Assembly (NCBI GenBank): GCA_947072805.1
Contig: CAMTJK010000051.1
Span: 1-14,669 of the forward strand
Reading direction: 5' to 3'
Source: an uncultured Prevotella sp.
GTDB taxonomy: Bacteria; Bacteroidota; Bacteroidia; Bacteroidales; Bacteroidaceae
DNA length: 14,669 nt
Shown here: positions 1-6,725 of the stretch, in pieces
Layout of the letters: each line of letters starts with the position of its first letter
Position numbering within the stretch: the first letter of the stretch is position 1
Position numbers and translations under genes: made by a program
The notes under the pieces: model-generated
Seen by the model: the letters and a program-made list of their open reading frames with translations, nothing else
What the model was told of the DNA's origin: nothing
The model's database searches: none

Positions 1-203
1 CGTTAAAGTAAACATTTTTCATAAAAGTAAATAAATGTTATACGTATTATATCGCTATGTGTTCCGTAGGGTGTAACGGATTGTTTTCCTGAAAGATTTT
101 TTATCCCTGTTCTGTGGCATCCATTTGGGTCAAACCATGATAATACCTATAATATATTACCGTCAGGGGCTGACTGCAATGAGAGAAATACCTAATAATG
201 GTT

Positions 204-235
204 ATTGTTTGGTGCCGGAAAAATGTATAACTTTG
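204..235 (+). promoter_or_regulatory. Putative promoter of the hemerythrin-LuxR regulator
   Basis: TAACTTTG at 228-235 matches the Bacteroidota -7 consensus TAnnTTTG and is followed by C. ATTGTTTG at 204-211 supplies a -33-like TTG/TTTG, about 16-20 nt upstream depending on which TTG is used. Transcription would start near 242, leaving a leader of about 46 nt to the ATG at 289. AATAA-TGG-TTATT (194-206) is a short inverted repeat touching the -33 element and could be an operator. The boxes are seen directly; promoter activity is inferred. Confidence 0.55.
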
Positions 236-288
236 CATACATATTATATATATAATAAGGAGTGAATAACCAAACAGAAGTTTGCAAG

Positions 289-1248
289 ATGAAAAACCTG
301 AAAATATATGAGGCTGATGATAAGATGATTTCGCTTATCAAGGATAATTACGACTTGTTGCAGTCGCTTGGCAGCTTCGGCATAAATCTTGGATTCGGTG
401 ACAAGACGGTAAGAGAGATCTGTGAGGACAACGGCGTTGATACTCATACCTTTCTCGCTGTGGTGAATCTCACCATAAACGGTTATTCGAACTTCGACAA
501 CGATGAGCATCTGTCTGTGCCCACGTTGCTTCACTATCTTGAGGCGAGCCATGTGTATTATCTCGATTTCCAGTTGCCGTTCATACGCCGTGAGCTGGAG
601 GAGTCGATAGACATGGAGGACAGTCTCGGCCGGCTCATCATGAAACTGTATGACGAGTATGCAAGGGAGATTTCAAAACACATGACATTCGAGAAGACAA
701 CGCTCTTCCCCTATGTGAACGCGCTGCTTGAGGGAAGCTCGCCGGGAAATTACAGCATTGAGACATTTTCGAGAAACCATGAGGAGCCCGCTGAAAAGCT
801 TAAGGAACTCAAGATATTGATAATCAAGTATATGCCTTCAGATGCCAGGCATAATAACCAGCTTATGGCTACTCTGCACGACATATATAATAATGAGGAG
901 TGGCTAAGCCTGCACTCACAGGTAGAGGACAAAATTTTTGTACCGGCAATAAGGCGTCTGGAGCAGCAGACACGCCAGAATGATGTTACGAAAAACATAT
1001 CGACAATGGTGTTCAAGAGTGGTTCGGACAACGGTGACATGCTTTCCGACCGCGAAAAAGACGTGATTGTAGCCCTTGTACAGGGAATGGCAAACAAGGA
1101 AATAGCCGACCACCTTTGCATTTCCATCAATACGGTAATAACCCACAGACGAAACATTGCACGTAAGTTGCAGATTCACAGCCCGGCGGGACTTACCATT
1201 TATGCAATAGTTAATGGATTGGTAGATATTTCTGCAGTCAAACTATAA
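289..1248 (+). CDS. Hemerythrin/RIC-like di-iron domain fused to LuxR-type HTH, putative redox or NO-responsive regulator
   Basis: This is a 319-residue cytoplasmic protein when read from ATG 289. A GTG at 262 would add nine residues, but the only purine-rich AAGGAG (257-262) overlaps that GTG, so ATG is preferred. The middle (about residues 80-225) has a hemerythrin four-helix pattern with putative iron ligands H88, H131, E135, H164, H209 and E213. From memory, this order and spacing closely resembles E. coli YtfE (H84, H129, E133, H160, H204, E208). The N-terminal 30-65 region recalls the ScdA/YtfE N domain but lacks its CC pair. Residues 250-319 form a LuxR/GerE helix-turn-helix (LSDREKDV, NKEIADHL, TVITHRRNIARKL). 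It may sense O2, NO or redox state through the di-iron centre and control transcription. It stands upstream of nrdD on the same strand, but nrdD seems to have its own promoter. The fold and HTH are well supported; signal and targets are inferred. Confidence 0.85.
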   Translation: MKNLKIYEADDKMISLIKDNYDLLQSLGSFGINLGFGDKTVREICEDNGVDTHTFLAVVNLTINGYSNFDNDEHLSVPTLLHYLEASHVYYLDFQLPFIRRELEESIDMEDSLGRLIMKLYDEYAREISKHMTFEKTTLFPYVNALLEGSSPGNYSIETFSRNHEEPAEKLKELKILIIKYMPSDARHNNQLMATLHDIYNNEEWLSLHSQVEDKIFVPAIRRLEQQTRQNDVTKNISTMVFKSGSDNGDMLSDREKDVIVALVQGMANKEIADHLCISINTVITHRRNIARKLQIHSPAGLTIYAIVNGLVDISAVKL

Positions 1249-1281
1249 AAGAAAAGCTTTTTTTTGATGAATTTTTCTTTG

Positions 1282-1306
1282 AAATCCGATGTGATATATC
1301 GGATTT
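1282..1306. promoter_or_regulatory. Inverted repeat upstream of nrdD, candidate operator
   Basis: AAATCCGAT (1282-1290) and ATCGGATTT (1298-1306) form a perfect 9-bp inverted repeat around a 7-nt spacer. It ends 5 nt before the -7 box of the nrdD promoter, so it covers the place where the -33 contact is expected. It might instead be a weak terminator for the upstream regulator gene, but only TATTG follows the stem, so an operator seems likelier. The binding protein is unknown; the upstream hemerythrin-LuxR regulator is an obvious candidate, by inference only. Confidence 0.4.
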
Positions 1307-1311
1307 TATTG

Positions 1312-1319
1312 TATCTTTG
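1312..1319 (+). promoter_or_regulatory. Putative -7 box of the nrdDG promoter
   Basis: TATCTTTG, followed by C, matches TAnnTTTG. No good -33 TTG lies at the usual distance; the 1282-1306 inverted repeat occupies that position, which would fit an activator-dependent or repressed promoter. The implied start near 1326 gives an unusually long leader of about 115 nt before the nrdD ATG at 1441. Confidence 0.5.
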
Positions 1320-1385
1320 CGCACGATTCGGTTATCAAAATCGATAAACCTAAAACAAGAAAATATTTATTTAGTTGATAAAAAC

Positions 1386-1423
1386 GGAAAACTTTTTATA
1401 AAAAGTAGAGAGAAAAGTTTTCC
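1386..1423 (+). promoter_or_regulatory. Overlapping alternative hairpins in the nrdD 5' leader
   Basis: GGAAAACTTTT (1386-1396) pairs perfectly with AAAAGTTTTCC (1413-1423), an 11-bp stem with a 16-nt loop. The 5' arm overlaps a perfect 16-nt palindrome, ACTTTTTATAAAAAGT (1391-1406), so the two structures cannot form together. The region ends 17 nt before the nrdD start codon and lies inside the predicted leader. It could be an RNA switch affecting translation or mRNA stability, or a DNA operator. No known riboswitch class was recognised. Confidence 0.4.
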
Positions 1424-1440
1424 AAAAAGAAAATTTCAAA

Positions 1441-3540
1441 ATGGAAATTCGCAGCTTTACAATCACAAAAAGAGACGGCTCGACAGACCGCTTTTCGCTT
1501 GACAAAATCATGAACGCCATCATAAAGGCGTTTCAGTCAGTAGATGAACCGACCGACCTGGGATGTATTTCCAAGATTCTTAGCCATCTTGACATTCACG
1601 AGGGTATAAAAGTGGAGGAAATACAGAATCAGGTGGAAGTGGCTTTGATGAAGGAAGGCTATTATAAGGTTGCCAAGTCGTTTATGTTATACAGGCAGCG
1701 TCACACAGAAGACCGTGAGACGATGGAGAAGCTGAAGTTCCTTGCCGACTATTGCGAAGCGGCAAATGCAGCAACCGGTTCTAAGTATGATGCCAACGCC
1801 AACGTGGAGCATAAAAATATAGCCACGCTGATTGGCGAGCTGCCGAAATCGAATTTTATACGACTAAACCGACGCTTGCTTACCGACAGAATAAAGAAAA
1901 TGTATGGCAAGGAGCTCGCCGACAGATATATCGACTTGCTTACAAATCATTATATATATAAGAATGATGAAACAAGTCTGGCAAACTATTGTGCGTCCAT
2001 AACCATGTATCCGTGGCTTATCGGCGGAACAATGTCTATTGGCGGAAATTCAACCGCGCCGACAAATCTCAAATCTTTCTGCGGCGGCTTTGTAAACATG
2101 GTGTTCATGGTGTCGAGTATGCTCAGCGGTGCATGTGCAACCCCCGAATTCCTCATGTATCTGAACTATTTTATCGGATTGGAGTATGGACGTGAATACT
2201 ATAAGGAACCGGACAAGGTTGTGGATCTCTCGCTGAAACAGCGTACTGTAGACAAGATGATAACCGACTGCTTCGAGCAAATTGTCTATTCTATAAACCA
2301 ACCTACCGGTGCTCGCAATTATCAGGCTGTCTTCTGGAACATTGCATATTATGACAAACCTTATTTCGAGAGTCTTTTCGGCGACTTCTATTTCCCCGAT
2401 GGCAGTCGTCCCGACTGGAATGGATTGAGCTGGCTTCAGAAACGCTTCATGAAATGGTTTAACAAGGAGCGTACAAAGGCTGTTCTTACGTTCCCTGTTG
2501 AAACAATGGCCCTGCTAAGCAAGGATGGTGACATGATTGATGAAGATTGGGCTGACTTCACGGCTGAAATGTACTCGGAAGGACACTCGTTCTTTACATA
2601 TATGAGTGACAATGCCGATTCTTTGTCGAGCTGTTGCCGACTGCGCAATGAGATACAAGACAACGGTTTCAGTTATACTTTGGGCGCCGGTGGAGTATCA
2701 ACTGGTTCCAAGAGTGTGCTCACCATCAATCTGAACAGGTGCATTCAGTATGCGGTAAACAACAAACTTGACTATAAGGATTTTCTTACCGACATAATAG
2801 ATGTTTGCCATAAGGTGCAGTTGGCTTATAACGAAAACCTCAAGGACCTTTGGGAACACGGCATGCTTCCTCTGTTTGATGCAGGCTATATCAATATTGG
2901 CCGCCAGTATCTCACCATCGGAGTGAACGGCTTGGTAGAGGCAGCGGAGTTTATGGGACTGAAGATTACAGACAATCCTGATTATCTGAAGTTTGTTCAG
3001 ACTGTACTGGGACTTGTAGAGAAGAAGAACAAGGAATATAGAACAAAGGAGGTACTGTTCAATTGTGAAATGATTCCCGCCGAAAATGTTGGTGTAAAGC
3101 ATGCAAAGTGGGATAGGGAAGATGGCTATTTCGTGCCAAGAGATTGCTACAACAGCTATTTCTATATAGTGGAGGATGATTCCTTGAACATCATTGATAA
3201 GTTCAAGTTGCATGGCGCCCCATACATACAGCATCTCACTGGAGGCTCGGCACTTCACATGAATCTTGAGGAGCATCTGTCGAAATCGCAGTACAGACAA
3301 CTGCTAAAAGTAGCCGCAAAGGAAGGGTGTAACTATTTTACATTCAACATCCCGAATACAATATGCAATGATTGCGGTACGATAGATAAGCGTTATCTGC
3401 ACGAATGTCCGCATTGCCATTCGAAGAATGTTGATTATATGACGCGAATCATCGGTTATCTTAAGCGAGTGAGCAATTTCTCGGAAGCTCGCCAGCAGGA
3501 AGCTGCACGCAGGTATTATGCAGAATCAAACAAAATGTAA
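1441..3540 (+). CDS. nrdD: Anaerobic (class III) ribonucleoside-triphosphate reductase
   Basis: This cytoplasmic glycyl-radical enzyme reduces ribonucleoside triphosphates to deoxyribonucleotides without oxygen. Its 699 residues are a normal full length. Residues 1-88 form an ATP-cone allosteric domain (ITKRDGSTDRF at the start, YKVAKSFMLYRQRH at the end). The barrel follows, with a conserved finger-loop CCRL at C398-C399-R400-L401. Near the C terminus C642, C645, C656 and C659 form a zinc site, then the radical loop RIIGYL places the glycyl radical at G672. The ATG at 1441 starts the ATP cone correctly and follows an A-rich leader without a clear Shine-Dalgarno. nrdG follows after 29 nt on the same strand, so the two should be co-transcribed. 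Regulation may act through the operator-like repeat at 1282-1306 and the leader hairpins at 1386-1423. Confidence 0.97.
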   Translation: MEIRSFTITKRDGSTDRFSLDKIMNAIIKAFQSVDEPTDLGCISKILSHLDIHEGIKVEEIQNQVEVALMKEGYYKVAKSFMLYRQRHTEDRETMEKLKFLADYCEAANAATGSKYDANANVEHKNIATLIGELPKSNFIRLNRRLLTDRIKKMYGKELADRYIDLLTNHYIYKNDETSLANYCASITMYPWLIGGTMSIGGNSTAPTNLKSFCGGFVNMVFMVSSMLSGACATPEFLMYLNYFIGLEYGREYYKEPDKVVDLSLKQRTVDKMITDCFEQIVYSINQPTGARNYQAVFWNIAYYDKPYFESLFGDFYFPDGSRPDWNGLSWLQKRFMKWFNKERTKAVLTFPVETMALLSKDGDMIDEDWADFTAEMYSEGHSFFTYMSDNADSLSSCCRLRNEIQDNGFSYTLGAGGVSTGSKSVLTINLNRCIQYAVNNKLDYKDFLTDIIDVCHKVQLAYNENLKDLWEHGMLPLFDAGYINIGRQYLTIGVNGLVEAAEFMGLKITDNPDYLKFVQTVLGLVEKKNKEYRTKEVLFNCEMIPAENVGVKHAKWDREDGYFVPRDCYNSYFYIVEDDSLNIIDKFKLHGAPYIQHLTGGSALHMNLEEHLSKSQYRQLLKVAAKEGCNYFTFNIPNTICNDCGTIDKRYLHECPHCHSKNVDYMTRIIGYLKRVSNFSEARQQEAARRYYAESNKM

Positions 3541-3569
3541 CATCTGTAAATACGTAAATATTTCGGCTG

Positions 3570-4037
3570 ATGCTCAAATATGTAAATAAGGGAGTCGTCT
3601 TTCAGGAGATTCCGGATGAGGTGACTCTCTCTATCAATCTTTCCAACTGTCCGTGCCGATGCCCGGGGTGTCACAGCCAGTACTTATGGCAGAACATTGG
3701 AGAACCGCTTACTCCAATGGTTCTTGAGGAATTCATCAGAGAATATGGCTCTGACATAACGTGCATATGCTTTATGGGAGGTGATGCCGAGCCTGTTTAT
3801 ATAAATAATCTGGCACGTTATATACATAGGGAACATCCTAACCTGAAGGTGGCATGGTATAGCGGACGTGCAAGGGTCCCTTCAACAGTGTGTAAGACTG
3901 ATTTCGATTACATCAAGATAGGACCATATATAAAGCACTTGGGATGTCTCAAGGAACGTACAACCAATCAGAGATTGTATAAGAAAGCGGCAGGAGACGA
4001 TTTCACAGACATTACTTCACGATTCTGGACGAAGTAA
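3570..4037 (+). CDS. nrdG: Anaerobic ribonucleotide reductase activating protein (radical SAM)
   Basis: This 155-residue radical-SAM activase uses a [4Fe-4S] cluster and S-adenosylmethionine to make the glycyl radical on NrdD. C27, C31 and C34 form the CxxxCxxC cluster motif in NCPCRCPGCH; an extra cysteine, C29, lies between them. FMGGDAEP, around residue 70, matches the SAM-binding GGE-type motif. The length is typical of NrdG. The ATG follows nrdD by 29 nt and no promoter is visible in the gap, so it belongs to an nrdDG operon. Its stop codon lies inside the arm of the large hairpin at 4034-4081. Confidence 0.95.
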   Translation: MLKYVNKGVVFQEIPDEVTLSINLSNCPCRCPGCHSQYLWQNIGEPLTPMVLEEFIREYGSDITCICFMGGDAEPVYINNLARYIHREHPNLKVAWYSGRARVPSTVCKTDFDYIKIGPYIKHLGCLKERTTNQRLYKKAAGDDFTDITSRFWTK

Positions 4038-4086
4038 AATATAAACCCAAATCGAATGAACGATTTGGGTTTATATTTTACTTTTT
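4034..4086. terminator. Bidirectional terminator shared by nrdG and the converging phosphatase gene
   Basis: Bases 4034-4054 and 4061-4081 are perfectly complementary (21 bp) around the 6-nt loop AATGAA. TTTTT follows at 4082-4086 on the plus strand. The left arm takes in most of the nrdG stop codon (TAA 4035-4037) and the right arm contains the minus-strand stop of the phosphatase (4071-4073). On the minus strand the U-rich 3' half of the stem would serve as the U tract. One hairpin therefore probably ends both converging transcripts. Confidence 0.85.
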
Positions 4087-4841
4087 ACAATGGCAAGCAA
4101 CTGCATATAGTTGGATTTGTTGTTGGCAGCAACTACTCCCGACGGTGCCATGAGACAAAGTTTGTCGCCTGTTGCAGATGTGATGATTCCGCCAGCTTCT
4201 GTCACAATCAGAGATGCTGCTGCATAATCCCATGGGCTTAGCGTATGTTCAAAGTACAATTCGCATCTGCCAACAGCTAGATAACATAATTCCGGTGCAC
4301 AGGCTCCAAAGCGGCGTATATCGTTGCATTTACAGAAGGTTTCTTGAATGATTTTTGAACATACCTCTGCGTATTCCTTGTGGTAGACGGGTAGGGCGGT
4401 GCACAGGATTGCATTGTCAAAACTTCTGTCGGAAACATGTATTTTTATGCCGTTCAAATAAGCTCCTTTCTCTTTCTCGGCATGGAAAAGTTCGCCGGTT
4501 CGTGGAATATAGACTACTCCCATGAGCATATTCTCACCTTTCTTTAATCCTACACAGATAGCACATTGGTCAATGCCACGGCTGTAGTTGGCGGTACCGT
4601 CAATAGGGTCGATAATCCATGTATATTCGTGCTCAGCGTCGTTTATGTCTTTTTCTTCGCAAAGGAAGCCCGATTCAGGCATCAGCTCGTGTAGTTTGTT
4701 GCAAAGGAAGTTCTGCACAGCCAAATCAGAGGTTGTGACGATGTTTTCGCAACCTGACTTCTGCTCAATTTCAAAGCCGTCTGTAACCATAAGACTTGCG
4801 GCTTCACGTACTATGTCGGTTAATTGTTCTATTGTTATCAT
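4071..4841 (-). CDS. Inositol monophosphatase family phosphatase
   Basis: A 256-residue Mg2+-dependent sugar-phosphate phosphatase of the IMPase/FIG superfamily. The metal-site motifs are all present: E62-E63 in LCEEK, DPIDGTANY at 78-86 (D78 and D81 as ligands), and WDYAAASLIVTEAGG from W204 with D205. The length is normal for SuhB/IMPase-like proteins. The true substrate (inositol-1-phosphate, histidinol-phosphate, 3'-phosphoadenosine nucleotides or another) cannot be read from the sequence, so no symbol is given. The manA gene lies 83 nt upstream on the same strand; TAGAATTG on the minus strand (4877-4884) is only a weak -7 candidate, so co-transcription with manA is possible. Its 3' end converges with nrdG. 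Confidence 0.92.
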   Translation of the reverse strand: MITIEQLTDIVREAASLMVTDGFEIEQKSGCENIVTTSDLAVQNFLCNKLHELMPESGFLCEEKDINDAEHEYTWIIDPIDGTANYSRGIDQCAICVGLKKGENMLMGVVYIPRTGELFHAEKEKGAYLNGIKIHVSDRSFDNAILCTALPVYHKEYAEVCSKIIQETFCKCNDIRRFGACAPELCYLAVGRCELYFEHTLSPWDYAAASLIVTEAGGIITSATGDKLCLMAPSGVVAANNKSNYMQLLAIVKSKI

Positions 4842-4924
4842 GATATAGTATATAAAATATTATATCTTATACTCTGCAATTCTATATCTATTTGGAGATG
4901 ATATGTCGACTTATGAATATGTAA

Positions 4925-5992
4925 TCACTTTCTTGTAATATGCAAGAAGCGTGCTGCCATATTGATAAGGCTCTTGTTCTTGTTGTCTATAAAAGCGTCA
5001 AGTAGCTTTACATGTCCGCTGTTACTGTTGTATAGCGGAATAACATCGTAATCTGCAATTGCAGCCGGTATCAGACACGACCATCCTTCTTGCAGCATCA
5101 CTTCGTCGCCGGTAGAGCGTACCTTTATCCGACAGTTGTTTTCAATACACATGGTGATGATGAAAGAATCGTATTTTATCAAGTTGCGATGGAAAGGTGC
5201 ATCGATATCTACGACGCGGACGTTGAAGAATTGAGAATCAATACAGTGATTTGCCTGCGCCTCAATATTACTGTATATTGTCCTGTACTCATCGTAGACA
5301 TTGAAGTCAAGAGCTTTTGCAGCCAATTCCGTATGCAGTTCACGTGGCTTGCCGTCCATTCCGGGGCGGTTGTAATCGAAGATCCGATATGTTACGTCGC
5401 TGCTTTGTTGCACTTCTGCAAGCAATATGCCTCCGCAGATGGCATGAACCCTGCCTGCCGGCAGATAGAAAACGTCACCGCGTCTGACCTCATGACGCGC
5501 AAGTACGTCTGTTATGCTACCGTTGGCAACTTTCTCCTTATATTCTTGTTCTGTCAGGTGCCTGTTGAAGCCGGCATAAAGAAAAGCTCCCGGCTTGGCA
5601 TCTATCACATACCACATTTCGGTCTTGCCGAATTTGCCATGTTCCCGCAGTGCCATTTCATCGTCGGGATGTACTTGTATTGATAAGTCGCGTTCTGCAT
5701 CGATGAACTTAACCAGCAGTGGAAGCTTGTTACCGTATTTTTTTGCCACAGCCTCCCCGAGTATTTCTTCCGGTCGTTCGCTTACTACTTCAGTCAGAAG
5801 TCTGTCTTTATATATTCCATTATTTATGGTCGAAGGTGACGATGGCACTGCACTTACTTCCCAACTTTCACCAATTGGCTGCTGCTTTTCTTCTGTATCA
5901 ATACCTTTCCACTTGCAAAGCTTTCTGCCGCCCCATACTATCCGGTGTAGATTAGGCTTGAAGAGAAAGGGATAAAGGCTTGTATCCGTCAT
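4925..5992 (-). CDS. manA: Mannose-6-phosphate isomerase, type I (class I phosphomannose isomerase)
   Basis: This zinc enzyme interconverts mannose-6-phosphate and fructose-6-phosphate, feeding GDP-mannose and GDP-fucose synthesis for surface glycans or allowing mannose use. Its 355 residues fit the shorter bacterial type I form. The zinc ligands are visible: Q106 and H108 in SIQVHPDD, E125 in KTEMWYV, and H183 in PAGRVHAI. The conserved QSSDVTYRIFDYNR segment (196-209), with R203 of the active site, follows. The N-terminal LHRIVWGG and GESWEVS segments are typical of the family. The C-terminal part is a smaller cupin. The ATG at 5992 gives the expected N terminus, and a good -7 box lies about 30 nt upstream. 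Confidence 0.95.
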   Translation of the reverse strand: MTDTSLYPFLFKPNLHRIVWGGRKLCKWKGIDTEEKQQPIGESWEVSAVPSSPSTINNGIYKDRLLTEVVSERPEEILGEAVAKKYGNKLPLLVKFIDAERDLSIQVHPDDEMALREHGKFGKTEMWYVIDAKPGAFLYAGFNRHLTEQEYKEKVANGSITDVLARHEVRRGDVFYLPAGRVHAICGGILLAEVQQSSDVTYRIFDYNRPGMDGKPRELHTELAAKALDFNVYDEYRTIYSNIEAQANHCIDSQFFNVRVVDIDAPFHRNLIKYDSFIITMCIENNCRIKVRSTGDEVMLQEGWSCLIPAAIADYDVIPLYNSNSGHVKLLDAFIDNKNKSLINMAARFLHITRK

Positions 5993-6022
5993 GATAGAGC
6001 GTACTCTTTTTATTTATATTTA

Positions 6023-6051
6023 CAAATATAACGAAACTTTGAAAGAGGAAA
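6023..6051 (-). promoter_or_regulatory. Putative manA promoter
   Basis: On the minus strand TATATTTG (6023-6030) is an exact TAnnTTTG -7 box. A poor -33 candidate, TTTC (6048-6051), lies 17 nt upstream. Transcription would begin near 6015, giving a leader of about 24 nt. This separates manA from the regulator gene upstream of it on the same strand. Confidence 0.5.
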
Positions 6052-6063
6052 GGTGCGAATACG

Positions 6064-6112
6064 CTTAAAAAAACAAAAAGCAGGTTGAATATGTGGGCTT
6101 TTAACCCAAATG
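6064..6112 (-). terminator. Weak candidate terminator after the Na+-pump operon
   Basis: On the minus strand, downstream of the second LuxR-type regulator, GGGTT/AGCCC can pair around an A-rich loop, with a few more pairs outward. It is followed some 20 nt later by a T-rich run (GCTTTTTGTTTTTTT). The gap between stem and T tract is larger than in classical intrinsic terminators, so confidence is low. Confidence 0.25.
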
Positions 6113-6122
6113 TTCGTTTGAC

Positions 6123-6716
6123 TTAAATCTTGTTTATATCGACAAAACCGTTCATTACTGCGTATATTGTGAGTGCTGATACGCTTTTTATATGAAGTTT
6201 GTCCATGATGTTCTTGCGATGTGTAACCACTGTAGCAAGGCTTATGTTCAACCTGTCGGCTATTTCCTTGTTAATAAGTCCCTGAACGATGAGTGCCATC
6301 ACTTCTGTTTCACGTTCCGAAAGAATCTTCTGTTGCATTGACTTTGGAACGGGAGGCAAGTTTCTTCCGTGAGCATGTGCGCTTTGTTCGAGTGCGAGCA
6401 GGGCTTTTACGAGCTGTCTTTCCGGCACGTTGATACACAGACTGTGAAATCCGCTCAGTGTGGAATAGTCGAGTGAGAGTGTCAGAACAATGGTTTTTTG
6501 TCTGCGTTCGGCAAAGAAAGGTCGGTTGTTCAGTAAAATGTCTACGGATACGAAATAGTGGAAATACGATTCAGGCTTGTTTGCACTCAGTTCTGCAAAT
6601 GAGCCAAAGGTATCCACTTCTGCAAACGGCATCACATCTTGTAAAATACATTTCAACCCTAATACTGCGAGAGTATTAGGGTCGATAATGGCTATTTTCG
6701 GTTTTGTTCCCGTCAT
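6123..6716 (-). CDS. LuxR-type transcriptional regulator with degenerate receiver-like domain
   Basis: A 197-residue cytoplasmic DNA-binding protein. Residues 132-197 form a LuxR/GerE helix-turn-helix (LSERETEV, NKEIADRL, TVVTHRKNIMDKL). Residues 7-110 look like a response-regulator receiver: D12 in IAIIDP, D59 at the end of a probable third strand (YFVSVDI) as possible phosphoacceptor, and T79 in VLTLS. The conserved lysine after the fifth strand appears replaced (CINVPE), so phosphorylation may be lost or unusual. It starts 9 nt after the stop of the Na+-pump beta subunit and is probably the last gene of that operon. Its HTH is about 59% identical (38 of 64 positions, counted by eye) to that of the regulator at 289-1248. 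It may control this operon or partner genes; the target is inferred. Confidence 0.87.
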   Translation of the reverse strand: MTGTKPKIAIIDPNTLAVLGLKCILQDVMPFAEVDTFGSFAELSANKPESYFHYFVSVDILLNNRPFFAERRQKTIVLTLSLDYSTLSGFHSLCINVPERQLVKALLALEQSAHAHGRNLPPVPKSMQQKILSERETEVMALIVQGLINKEIADRLNISLATVVTHRKNIMDKLHIKSVSALTIYAVMNGFVDINKI

Positions 6717-6725
6717 ATGATAGGA

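Noticed and set aside
262..288. GTG start adding nine residues to the hemerythrin-LuxR protein
   Set aside because: The only purine-rich ribosome-binding sequence (257-262) overlaps the GTG, so it cannot serve it; ATG 289 begins a sensible N terminus.
2698..3300. 200-codon minus-strand ORF inside nrdD
   Set aside because: It is fully antisense to the well-supported NrdD C-terminal half, with cysteine- and isoleucine-rich product and no recognisable motif; a shadow frame.
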